A DNA stretch of 46,660 nt from Clostridium sp. CAG:253 (GTDB lineage: Bacteria; Bacillota; Clostridia; Lachnospirales; Lachnospiraceae): the NCBI GenBank assembly GCA_000436755.1, contig FR887314.1:35391-82050 (forward strand). Direction: 5' to 3'. The translations under genes and the position numbers were made by a program. Under the pieces are notes generated by a model, which did no database searches, had not been told where the DNA came from, and saw nothing but the letters and a program-made list of their open reading frames with translations. Positions 33,970 through 42,736 of the stretch are shown here, one piece after another. Every line of letters begins with the position of its first letter. Positions within the stretch are counted from its first letter, which is position 1.

Positions 33970-36333
33970 GTGGAACAAAACATAGACAACAATGAGAATT
34001 ATTCTAACAATAATATAGAAAATATAGAAAACTATACATCAGTTCCTGTTGTAACTTTGAGAGATGTGGTAGTATTTCCGGGAACGACAGTATATTTTGA
34101 GGTCGGCAGAGAGGCGACAGTAAAAGCGGTCAATGAGGCAATGCATAAAAAGCAGTATATTTTTGCTGTTGCACAAAAAGACCCTAAAGTAGAACATCCG
34201 AAACAGGAGGATTTGTTTGAGGTTGGAACGCTTGCACAGGTTAAACAGCTTGTGAGTATGCCGGGAAATGTTGTAAGAGTCATTATAGTAGGACAGAAGA
34301 GAATGAAACTTGAAAATCTTGAATATAATGACGGATATTATCAGGCAGACCTTACGGAACTCGAAGAGACAAGACAGATAAGTTATGATGTAGAAACGAT
34401 TGCTCTTATAAGAGGATTGAAAGATTTATTTACAGTCTATGTGAATGAGCAGGGAAAGATAAATAAAAACGTAGTTGAGGAAATTATGGATTGCACTGAC
34501 TTAAACAGTCTTATAAATCAGATTGCTACAAGCATACCTGTCAACTATCAGTTTAAGCAGAAAATTCTTAATGAACAGGATATATACCAGAGACATGAAG
34601 ATATATCCATAATATTGAGCAGGGAAATAGGAATACTGAGAATTCAGGATGATGTTGCAAGAAGAGTTAAGTCGCAGGTAGAAAAAAATCAAAAAGAATA
34701 TTATCTGCATGAGCAGATAAAAGCTATTCATAAAGAACTTGGCGACGACGATTCGGAGACAGATGCAGACAGATACAGTGCCAAGCTTGAAAAACTTAAA
34801 GCACCTAAAAAGGTGAAAAAGAAGATAGCACAGGAGATAAAGAGGTTTAAACTCACAAATTCAAATTCGTCAGAAAATTCAGTGATAAGAGGGTACATTG
34901 AGACACTTCTCACAATTCCGTGGAAAAAAGCCAGTGAGGATAATACTGATATTCAAAATGCCGAGAATGTTTTAAATGAGGACCATTATGGTTTAAAGGA
35001 TGTAAAAGAAAAAGTTATTGAGTGTCTTGCGGTTAAGGCAATAAAAAAAGACGGTTACAGTCCTATAATGTGCCTTGTCGGACCTCCGGGAACAGGAAAA
35101 ACATCTATTGCAAAGTCTATCGCAAGAGCGATGAACAGGAAATACATAAGGATATGTCTCGGTGGTGTAAGGGATGAAGCTGAGATAAGAGGGCACAGAA
35201 GAACTTATGTCGGAGCTATGCCGGGACGCATTATTGCGGGAATAAGAAACGCAAAAGTAAAAAATCCGCTTATATTATTTGATGAGATAGACAAAATGGG
35301 AGCTGACTATAAGGGAGACCCTTCATCTGCACTTCTTGAAGTGTTAGACCCTGAGCAGAATAAAAATTTTTCAGACCATTATGTAGAATTACCTGTAGAT
35401 TTATCACAGGCGATGTTTATATGTACTGCAAACTCGCTTGACACCATACCGAGACCTCTTTTAGACCGTATGGAGATAATACAGTTGTCAGGTTACACTG
35501 AAAATGAAAAATTCCATATAGCAAAAAATTACCTTGTACAAAAGCAGATAAATGCCAATGGATTGACAAAAGAACAGTTTAATATATCGGATAAAGCTAT
35601 TCATACCGTTATCCAGAATTATACAAGGGAGGCAGGCGTAAGAGGTCTTGAGAGACAGATTGGAACATTGTGCAGGAAAGCCGCAGTTGAGGCTGCAAAA
35701 GATTCCGAGGTAAAGATAAGAATTTCAAACAGGAATATTAAAAAATTCCTTGGAAATTATAAATATACACTTGATGCGGTTTCAGATAAGCCACAGGTTG
35801 GTATCGTAAGAGGTCTTGCATGGACTTCTGTCGGGGGAGATACATTAGAGATAGAAGTAAATGTCATGAAGGGAAAAGGAGCATTACAGTTAACCGGAAA
35901 ACTCGGTGATGTTATGCAGGAATCAGCAAAGATAGCATTGTCCTATGTTAAATCACAGCTTACGGACGTTGTAGCTGATGATTTCTTTGAAAAGCATGAT
36001 ATACATCTACATGTCCCGGAAGGAGCAGTACCAAAAGATGGTCCTTCAGCAGGAATTACAATGGCGACTGCCATGTATTCGGCATGCACCGGCAAAAAAG
36101 TCAAAGCTGATGCGGCAATGACAGGCGAGATTACACTTCGTGGAAGAATTCTTCCGATAGGCGGCTTAAAAGAGAAAATTCTTGCGGCAAAAGCAGTTGG
36201 TGTAAAGCTTGTGTTTGTACCTGAAAAGAACAGAAAAGATGTTGAGGAATTTGACAGTGAAGTTACGGAAGGTGTTGATATAAGATTTGTAACAGAAGCA
36301 CCTGAGGTTTGGAAATTAGTATTAGAGGAATAA
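33970..36333 (+). CDS. lon: ATP-dependent protease Lon
   Basis: A 787-residue LonA protease. The N-terminal substrate-recognition domain (about 20-210) is followed by a coiled-coil region, the AAA+ module with Walker A GPPGTGKT and Walker B LILFDEIDK, and the protease domain with catalytic S693 (PKDGPSAGIT) and K736 (GGLKEKIL). It removes misfolded and regulatory proteins. The GTG start has GGAGG (33958-33962) 7 bases upstream. engB starts 6 bases after the stop, so the two are co-transcribed, as in Bacillus. A half-copy of the GGGTCAAAA repeat lies in its leader at 33921-33932. Confidence 0.97.
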   Translation: MEQNIDNNENYSNNNIENIENYTSVPVVTLRDVVVFPGTTVYFEVGREATVKAVNEAMHKKQYIFAVAQKDPKVEHPKQEDLFEVGTLAQVKQLVSMPGNVVRVIIVGQKRMKLENLEYNDGYYQADLTELEETRQISYDVETIALIRGLKDLFTVYVNEQGKINKNVVEEIMDCTDLNSLINQIATSIPVNYQFKQKILNEQDIYQRHEDISIILSREIGILRIQDDVARRVKSQVEKNQKEYYLHEQIKAIHKELGDDDSETDADRYSAKLEKLKAPKKVKKKIAQEIKRFKLTNSNSSENSVIRGYIETLLTIPWKKASEDNTDIQNAENVLNEDHYGLKDVKEKVIECLAVKAIKKDGYSPIMCLVGPPGTGKTSIAKSIARAMNRKYIRICLGGVRDEAEIRGHRRTYVGAMPGRIIAGIRNAKVKNPLILFDEIDKMGADYKGDPSSALLEVLDPEQNKNFSDHYVELPVDLSQAMFICTANSLDTIPRPLLDRMEIIQLSGYTENEKFHIAKNYLVQKQINANGLTKEQFNISDKAIHTVIQNYTREAGVRGLERQIGTLCRKAAVEAAKDSEVKIRISNRNIKKFLGNYKYTLDAVSDKPQVGIVRGLAWTSVGGDTLEIEVNVMKGKGALQLTGKLGDVMQESAKIALSYVKSQLTDVVADDFFEKHDIHLHVPEGAVPKDGPSAGITMATAMYSACTGKKVKADAAMTGEITLRGRILPIGGLKEKILAAKAVGVKLVFVPEKNRKDVEEFDSEVTEGVDIRFVTEAPEVWKLVLEE

Positions 36334-36339
36334 GATTAT

Positions 36340-36951
36340 ATGAAGATAAAGAGTGTTAACTTAGAGACGGTTTGCGGAATAACAAGTGTTCTTCCCGAAA
36401 ATGACAAAGTAGAGATTGCATTTGCAGGAAGGTCAAATGTTGGAAAAAGTTCACTTATAAATGCATTGATGAACAGAAAAGCATATGCGAGGACATCTTC
36501 GCAGCCGGGAAAAACGCAGACAATCAATTTTTATAATATAAACGAAGCTTTGTATTTTGTCGATCTGCCTGGATACGGTTTTGCCAAAGTATCAAAGGAA
36601 ACTGTCGCAAAATGGGGAAAGATGATAGACAATTATCTTGAAAATTCAAAAGTTTTAAGACTGGTATTTTTGCTGGTAGATATAAGACATAAGCCGAACA
36701 GCAATGACATACAGATGTATGACTGGTGTATAGAATATGGATTCAATCCGGTTATCGTTGCGACTAAGGAAGACAAAGTGAAAAGGTCACAAAAAGCGAA
36801 ACTTATCAAGGATATAAAGCAGACTTTAAATGTGGTAGAGGGTACGCCTGTAATTCCTTTTTCATCATTAACAAAAAACGGAAGAGACGAGATAATGGAA
36901 TATATTGATCTTGTCTGTGAAAGATTTAATGATGAAAAAAATCAGGAGTAA
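36340..36951 (+). CDS. ysxC: Ribosome biogenesis GTPase EngB/YsxC
   Basis: A 203-residue GTPase needed for 50S ribosome subunit assembly. G1 is GRSNVGKS, G3 is DLPGYGFAKV, and G4 is TKEDK; the threonine G2 region lies in KTQTINFYN. Length and N-terminus are normal for the family. GAGGAA overlaps the end of lon and serves as its ribosome binding site, so translation is probably coupled. After the stop the DNA is very AT rich (36952-37010), where a promoter for the next gene may lie, but no convincing pair of hexamers stood out. Confidence 0.96.
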   Translation: MKIKSVNLETVCGITSVLPENDKVEIAFAGRSNVGKSSLINALMNRKAYARTSSQPGKTQTINFYNINEALYFVDLPGYGFAKVSKETVAKWGKMIDNYLENSKVLRLVFLLVDIRHKPNSNDIQMYDWCIEYGFNPVIVATKEDKVKRSQKAKLIKDIKQTLNVVEGTPVIPFSSLTKNGRDEIMEYIDLVCERFNDEKNQE

Positions 36952-37028
36952 TTATACATTATATAATTAAAAATTATATAAATAATGGCACAGTAATTTT
37001 ATGTAAGATTAAAACAGGAGGTAAGGTT

Positions 37029-38741
37029 TTGAGTAACAGAAGATATGGTAAGATACTGTTGGGAATGTTTTTAATTGGTTTTATGATGTGTTTTATGTAT
37101 AGGGATGCATCGGCATTTGGAAATCTGTTAAAGAGTGATGAGGTAGAAGTATTTGCAGGAACAACCGTCAATTTGAGAGATTTCGTTGACGATGCATACA
37201 TGCAGGATAATTATGGTGATGATTACAACAAAGATAAGGATGAACAGTTACTTTCATATGAGTTTAATATAGCTAACAGAAGCACTGATTGTGCAGAGTT
37301 TGACAGTTACGGAAATCTTACGACAAAAAAGCCGGGAACAGTCATTATCGACATTAAATTTTCGTACAGGAATGTATTTTCAATTGTGCCTTTTACAATC
37401 AATATAAAGGAACCTCAAACATTAAATGTAAGTTATGGAAAATCAGAAATTATAGAAGCTGCATCAGTTTATAATGCAGGTGAGCATACTTTTTCGTCAG
37501 AGAAGGACAGCGTAACAGTGAGTAATGACGGAAGTATAACAGTTCAGGGATTTACTGACTCAAAAATATACATGACAGGAAAAAACGGTGAAAAAATCGA
37601 AGTGGCAGATGTTTCTGTGAATAAACCTGAATATACTGATGATGTGGTTGTAAGAGCTGTAGCAACAGAACCATATACACCTGAGATAAGTGATTATACA
37701 AGTCTTGCAGGTGATAAACCGATAGAATGGACTTCTGGTGACGAAGATATAATGAAAGTCACAGACGGAGAACTTGAGGCTGTTGGAATCGGTGATACAA
37801 CCATAAATGCGGCTATCACTGCAAAAAATGGAGATGTTTTGAATATCGGAGTTCCTGTAACAGTTACAAATCCTGTTATTCCTGACAGTAAAATGATTGT
37901 TGCTGTCGGCGGAAAAAAAGCAATAAAATTAGAGGGAACATGTGAAAACAGCGCAGTAACTTTGGTTAAGTCAACAAAAAATAAGGTATCACTTACAGAG
38001 GACGGCAAGTTGTATGCATTAAAAAAAGGAACAGACAATATAACAGTTTCTGTTGACGGAAAAGAAATGGATTGTGACGTTAAGATTACTAATCCGTCTT
38101 TAAGATATACAACTATAGTGACATATAAGGGTGCAAAAAGAAAAATGCCTGTAAAGGGAACGATTTCAGGCAGTGACGTTACATATAAGTCAAAGAATGC
38201 GGCTACTGTTGACGTTACAGATACCGGAGTGATAAGTGCAAAAAAATCAGGTCATGTAAAAGTAGTTGCAAATGTAGACGGAAAAAATATTACGGCAAAT
38301 GTTGAGATTGCTTCTAAAAATGCTTACAGGGCAGCAAAAAAAGAAATTGAAATTTCAAAGACAAAGACAAGATACAGTCAGGCGAGAAGAATGTCTGCTC
38401 ATTATTATGACTGCAGTTCAATAGTATGGAGAACATACAGAAGATATGGAGTTAATTTTGGAGTAAATTCATCATGGGCACCGACAGCAGCAAGTATGGG
38501 ATACTGGTGTACAAAAAATAATAAGATTATTTATAAAAAAGGAGTTTCAACTTCAAAGCTTCTTCCGGGAGATGTTATTTTTTATTCATATCAGAAGAAC
38601 GGAAGATATAAAAATATAAGTCATGTTGAGATGTATGTCGGAAACGGAAAAAGTGTTTCAGCAAGCAGTTCTCATAACAGAGTTATACATTATGCATACA
38701 AAAGCAGTTCTGTAGTAATGATTGCAAGACCGACAAAATAG
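37029..38741 (+). CDS. Secreted NlpC/P60 peptidoglycan hydrolase with Big2-like domains
   Basis: A 570-residue exported protein. A basic N-terminus, hydrophobic core and ASA cleavage site (after about A29) form a signal peptide. Residues about 35-425 hold several bacterial Ig-like (Big2-type) modules with GVISAKKSGHVKV-like endings. The C-terminal NlpC/P60 domain (about 440-570) has catalytic C462 in YDCSSIVW and H532 in SHVEMYVG, with LLPGDVIFY between; such domains cut D-Glu-diamino-acid bonds in wall peptides. The TTG start has AGGAGG (37016-37021) 7 bases upstream, and no ATG competes. It sits next to ddl and murF, in line with a wall-remodelling role. Confidence 0.9.
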   Translation: MSNRRYGKILLGMFLIGFMMCFMYRDASAFGNLLKSDEVEVFAGTTVNLRDFVDDAYMQDNYGDDYNKDKDEQLLSYEFNIANRSTDCAEFDSYGNLTTKKPGTVIIDIKFSYRNVFSIVPFTINIKEPQTLNVSYGKSEIIEAASVYNAGEHTFSSEKDSVTVSNDGSITVQGFTDSKIYMTGKNGEKIEVADVSVNKPEYTDDVVVRAVATEPYTPEISDYTSLAGDKPIEWTSGDEDIMKVTDGELEAVGIGDTTINAAITAKNGDVLNIGVPVTVTNPVIPDSKMIVAVGGKKAIKLEGTCENSAVTLVKSTKNKVSLTEDGKLYALKKGTDNITVSVDGKEMDCDVKITNPSLRYTTIVTYKGAKRKMPVKGTISGSDVTYKSKNAATVDVTDTGVISAKKSGHVKVVANVDGKNITANVEIASKNAYRAAKKEIEISKTKTRYSQARRMSAHYYDCSSIVWRTYRRYGVNFGVNSSWAPTAASMGYWCTKNNKIIYKKGVSTSKLLPGDVIFYSYQKNGRYKNISHVEMYVGNGKSVSASSSHNRVIHYAYKSSSVVMIARPTK

Positions 38742-38816
38742 TGATAGATTATTAGGTATACTGTGATTATATACTTAAAATTATAATTTGAAAAATTGGA
38801 GGCAATGAAGATTAAA

Positions 38817-39932
38817 ATGAAAATAGTCGTTTTAGCTGGTGGTATAAGTACAGAGAGGGATGTTTCACTTATTTCAGGTGCAGGTATTTTAAAGGCTCTT
38901 AGGGAAAAGGGACATCAGGTTATTCTTCTTGATGTATTTCTCGGATATAAAAAAAGAGGCGAGGATGTAAGTAATATATTTGAAAAAGCTGCTGAGATGG
39001 ACAGTCAGGTAAACGATATACAGTCAGTTGATCCTGATATCGAACAAGTCAAGAAAATGAGAGACGGTGATGAAAAAGGTCTGTTTGGACCAAATGTGAT
39101 TGAAATATGCAGGCAGGCAGATATAGTTTACATGGGGCTTCACGGTGCAGATGGCGAAAACGGAAAAGTTCAGGCGGCTTTCGATGTACTTGGAATAAAG
39201 TATACAGGTTCGGATTATCTTGGAAGTGCTCTTGCTATGGATAAGGGAATGGCAAAGAAGGTATTCTTACAAAGTAAAATACCTACACCAAACGGTTTTA
39301 CAATGACTAAATCCCATATCCATGAACTTCCTGAAGAAATTGGTTATCCATGCATTGTAAAACCCTGCTGCGGCGGTTCAAGTGTCGGAATGAGCATTGT
39401 CAAAAATGAGACAGAGTACAAAAAAGCTCTTGACTTGGCATTCAAATATGAGAATGAAGTTGTAGTCGAGGAATATATTAAAGGAAGAGAATTTTCGGTA
39501 GGTGTTATTGGTGGAAAGAGTCTGCCTATCATAGAGATTATACCAAAGTCAGGTGTATACGATTATGAGACAAAATATCAGCCGGGAATGGCGACAGACG
39601 TTTGTCCGGCTCCGCTTTCGGATGAGATAACAGACAAAATGCAGACATATGCCATTGATGTATACAGGGAACTTAAGCTTGGCTCATATGCGAGAATTGA
39701 TTTCTTACTCGATGCGGATGACAATATGTACTGCCTTGAAGCAAATACCCTTCCGGGAATGACAGCTACAAGTCTTTTACCACAGGAGGCAAAAGTTCTC
39801 GGAATAGAGTACGGAGTTTTGTGCGAGCAGGTTATAGCACAGGCACTTGCAGCATACAACGGTGAGTCAGAAGAACTTACTAAACCGGGAACAAACAGTC
39901 ATTATGGTAAAGCTGACTTAAAAAAACTTTAG
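38817..39932 (+). CDS. ddl: D-alanine--D-alanine ligase
   Basis: A 371-residue ATP-grasp ligase that makes D-Ala-D-Ala for the peptidoglycan stem peptide. It begins MKIVVLAGGISTERDVSLISG, then GLHGADGENGKVQ, YTGSDYLGSALAMDK and the Mg-binding LEANTLPGMTATS. The start is uncertain: GGAGG at 38798-38802 is only 2 bases before ATG 38805 and 14 before ATG 38817; I take 38817 because the family starts at MKIVVLAGG. murF follows after 17 bases, so the two wall-precursor enzymes share a transcript. Confidence 0.93.
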   Translation: MKIVVLAGGISTERDVSLISGAGILKALREKGHQVILLDVFLGYKKRGEDVSNIFEKAAEMDSQVNDIQSVDPDIEQVKKMRDGDEKGLFGPNVIEICRQADIVYMGLHGADGENGKVQAAFDVLGIKYTGSDYLGSALAMDKGMAKKVFLQSKIPTPNGFTMTKSHIHELPEEIGYPCIVKPCCGGSSVGMSIVKNETEYKKALDLAFKYENEVVVEEYIKGREFSVGVIGGKSLPIIEIIPKSGVYDYETKYQPGMATDVCPAPLSDEITDKMQTYAIDVYRELKLGSYARIDFLLDADDNMYCLEANTLPGMTATSLLPQEAKVLGIEYGVLCEQVIAQALAAYNGESEELTKPGTNSHYGKADLKKL

Positions 39933-39949
39933 AATGGGAGCTTAGTCAT

Positions 39950-41338
39950 ATGAGAGAATTGACAATAGAAAAAATAGCTGAAATCTGCAATGGTAAGTTT
40001 TACAAAGGAGACAGAACACAAAATCAGGAAATTTCTTCAATAACGACAGACAGCAGAAAAATTGAAAACGACTGTATGTTTGTTGCGATAAAGGGAGAGA
40101 GAGCAGACGGTAATAAATTTATAGCTAAAGCGTATGAAGACGGTGCACTGGTATGTTTATCGGAAAATGAGCCTGATGCAAATGATGTCACTGTTTCAGA
40201 AAATAAGGGATATATAGTTGTAAAATCATGCTTCCAGGCATTAAAAGACATAGCAGAGTTTTATCGTGAAGTTATGCAGACAAAAATAGTAGGTATTACG
40301 GGAAGTGTCGGAAAAACCTCAACAAAAGAGATGCTTGCATCGGTAATGTCAGAAAAGTTTAATACATTAAAGACGCAGGGCAATTTCAACAATGAAGTGG
40401 GTGTACCGCTTACATTGTTCAGACTGAGAGAGGAACATGAACTGGCAATAGTAGAGATGGGAATAAGTGATTTTGGTGAGATGTCAAGGCTTGGAAAAAT
40501 AGTTAAACCGGATATGTGTGTTATTACAAATATAGGTCAGTGCCATCTCGAAAATCTGGGTGACAGAGATGGTGTTCTTAAAGCAAAGACGGAAATATTT
40601 AATTTTCTTAAAGAGGGTGGCAAAGCATTTCTTAACGGGGATGACGATAAGCTTGCAACAGTTAAAGAAGTGAATGGGTTAAAACCTGTTTTCTTTGGAT
40701 TTGATAAGAAAAATGATGTGTATGCCACAGATGTAGACACAAAAGGTCTTGCAGGAACATCTTTTACGGCAGTTACACCTAATGGGAAAATGAAAATTCG
40801 TGTAAATGTTCCGGGACATCATATGGTATCAAATGCACTTGCAGCTGTTGCTATCGGACTTGAACTTGGCTTAAATGAAAAGCAGATTGCGGCGGGAGTT
40901 GCAGCGTTTAAGCCGGTATCGGGACACAGCAGCATTGTTGAAACTAAGCATTTTACGATAATGGATGACTGCTATAATGCAAACCCTGTTTCCACGAAAG
41001 CGGGAATTGACGTTCTGATACAGACTGATGAAAGAAAAGTTGCGATACTCGGTGATATGTTTGAACTTGGTGCTGATGAAAGAAAAATGCATTATGAGGT
41101 CGGTGAATATGCGGCTAAAAAGGGTATAGACTGTATCATATGTGCAGGAGAACTTGCCAAAGAGTATTATGACGGCGCAAAGGCGGCAGGCAAGAAAGAA
41201 AATTTATATTATTTTCCATCGAGAGATGAGGCAATAGAAAATTTGAAAGATATTGTAAAAGAAAATGATGCAATTCTTGTAAAAGCATCCCATGGAATGA
41301 AATTTGAAAAGATAGTTGAAGTTTTAAAACAGATGTGA
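39950..41338 (+). CDS. murF: UDP-N-acetylmuramoyl-tripeptide--D-alanyl-D-alanine ligase
   Basis: A 462-residue Mur ligase that adds the D-Ala-D-Ala made by Ddl to the UDP-MurNAc-tripeptide in the cytoplasm. The N-terminal substrate domain includes DSRKIENDCMFVAIKG; the ATP-binding loop is GITGSVGKTSTKEM; the central NFNNEVGVPLTL and the C-terminal MDDCYNANP and ILGDMFELG blocks are typical MurF. GGGAG lies upstream of the ATG. Immediately downstream is the leader region of pheS, which has its own control. Confidence 0.96.
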   Translation: MRELTIEKIAEICNGKFYKGDRTQNQEISSITTDSRKIENDCMFVAIKGERADGNKFIAKAYEDGALVCLSENEPDANDVTVSENKGYIVVKSCFQALKDIAEFYREVMQTKIVGITGSVGKTSTKEMLASVMSEKFNTLKTQGNFNNEVGVPLTLFRLREEHELAIVEMGISDFGEMSRLGKIVKPDMCVITNIGQCHLENLGDRDGVLKAKTEIFNFLKEGGKAFLNGDDDKLATVKEVNGLKPVFFGFDKKNDVYATDVDTKGLAGTSFTAVTPNGKMKIRVNVPGHHMVSNALAAVAIGLELGLNEKQIAAGVAAFKPVSGHSSIVETKHFTIMDDCYNANPVSTKAGIDVLIQTDERKVAILGDMFELGADERKMHYEVGEYAAKKGIDCIICAGELAKEYYDGAKAAGKKENLYYFPSRDEAIENLKDIVKENDAILVKASHGMKFEKIVEVLKQM

Positions 41339-41390
41339 TAGAATAATTTGCGTTAAAGGCTTTGAATGTGCAAAGTAGTTATAGATTATT

Positions 41391-41647
41391 CATTTAGAGA
41401 GAAGATGTCCCCGGCTGAAAGCATCTTTATGTTACGGTTTATGATGAATTTCACACAGGAGCTTCACTGTTGAAGTTTTTAGTAGGCGGTGACGGATTGG
41501 CAGCCGTTATTTGCAAATTAAGTGTTTATGTGTAGTTCACATGAAAATCAGGGTGGTACCGCGGCAGAAGCCGTCCCTGACTGCAGGCAGTCTGGGAGGT
41601 ACCTTTATATATAAAACTTTCCGTTTTGTTTGCGGAAAGTTTTTTTA
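41391..41647 (+). ncRNA. T-box riboswitch controlling pheS-pheT
   Basis: The 14-base T-box core AGGGTGGTACCGCG lies at 41550-41563, followed by the rest of the antiterminator (acc...ggt pairing) and a terminator with arms AAAACTTTCCG (41613-41623) and CGGAAAGTTTT (41633-41643) plus a T-run to 41646. Upstream are several hairpins: AAGATG/CATCTT (41402 and 41421), CTTCA/TGAAG (41463) and ACGG/CCGT (41494). A TTC at 41450-41452 is a candidate phenylalanine specifier. Uncharged tRNA-Phe would favour antitermination and raise synthetase expression. TTGAAT (41362) and GATTAT (41384) may be the promoter. Stem I boundaries are estimated. Confidence 0.92.
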
Positions 41648-41669
41648 TGTTATAGAAAGGAAAAAAGAA

Positions 41670-42689
41670 ATGAAAGACAAACTTAAAAAAATTCTTGATG
41701 ATGCGATGACACAGATTGATTCGTCAGAGCATTTGGACAGACTTAATGAGATTAAGGTATCGTTTTTAGGAAAAAAAGGAGAACTTACATCAGTATTAAA
41801 AGCGATGAAAGATGTAGCACCGGAGGACAGACCGAAGGTTGGACAGCTTGTAAATGAGGCAAGAAAAGCAATTGAAGAAAAATTAGATGAAAAAAGAGAT
41901 ATATTTGAAAAAGCGGTTTTGGAGGAAAAACTTAAGAGTGAGACAATAGATGTCACACTTCCGGGCAAAAAACTTGCAATGGGACACAGCCATCCAAATA
42001 CAATAACACTTGAAGAAGTTGAAGATATATTTGTGGGAATGGGATATGAAGTTGTTGAAGGTCCTGAAGTTGAATATGATTATTACAACTTTGAGGCACT
42101 TAATATTCCTGATAATCATCCTGCAAAAGATGAACAGGACACATTCTATATAACAAAGGATATTCTTCTTCGTTCACAGACATCATCAGTTCAGGTTCAT
42201 GAGATGGAGAAGGGAAAACTTCCTATAAGAATGATAGCACCGGGAAGAGTATTCCGTTCAGACGAGGTAGATGCTACACATTCACCTACATTTCATCAGA
42301 TAGAGGGACTTGTAATCGACAAGAATATAACATTTGCGGATCTTAAAGGAACACTTCAGGAATTTGCAAAGAGACTTTTTGGAGAGGATACAAAAGTAAA
42401 ATTCCGTCCTCATCATTTCCAGTTTACAGAGCCGAGTGCAGAGATGGATGTTACATGTTTCAAATGTGGCGGAAAAGGCTGCCGTTTCTGTAAAGGTTCA
42501 GGCTGGGTAGAGATTCTTGGATGTGGAATGGTGCATCCGCATGTACTTGAAATGAGTGGAATAGACCCTGAGGAATATACAGGATTTGCATTTGGTGTAG
42601 GTCTTGAGAGAATCACATTGTTCAAATATGAAATTGACGATATGAGACTTTTATATGAAAATGACACTCGTTTCCTTAAACAGTTCTAA
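41670..42689 (+). CDS. pheS: Phenylalanine--tRNA ligase alpha subunit
   Basis: A 339-residue class II synthetase subunit. The N-terminal coiled coil (about 1-85) binds tRNA; the catalytic part shows HPNTITLEEVEDIF, motif 2 around RVFRSDEVDATHSPTFHQIEG, a CFKCGGKGCRFC cysteine cluster, and motif 3 FGVGLERI. It charges tRNA-Phe together with PheT. The frame runs unbroken back to 41511 through the T-box and terminator, but this is not protein: the true start is ATG 41670, with GAAAGG (41655-41660) upstream. pheT starts 47 bases after the stop. Confidence 0.97.
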   Translation: MKDKLKKILDDAMTQIDSSEHLDRLNEIKVSFLGKKGELTSVLKAMKDVAPEDRPKVGQLVNEARKAIEEKLDEKRDIFEKAVLEEKLKSETIDVTLPGKKLAMGHSHPNTITLEEVEDIFVGMGYEVVEGPEVEYDYYNFEALNIPDNHPAKDEQDTFYITKDILLRSQTSSVQVHEMEKGKLPIRMIAPGRVFRSDEVDATHSPTFHQIEGLVIDKNITFADLKGTLQEFAKRLFGEDTKVKFRPHHFQFTEPSAEMDVTCFKCGGKGCRFCKGSGWVEILGCGMVHPHVLEMSGIDPEEYTGFAFGVGLERITLFKYEIDDMRLLYENDTRFLKQF

Positions 42690-42736
42690 AATTTGTAAAA
42701 AGTAATGATAGTAGAAAAGAAAGCAGGTATAAAAAT

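Noticed and set aside
41511..41669. N-terminal extension of PheS by 53 residues
   Set aside because: It would translate the T-box and terminator; the family start and ribosome binding site are at 41670.
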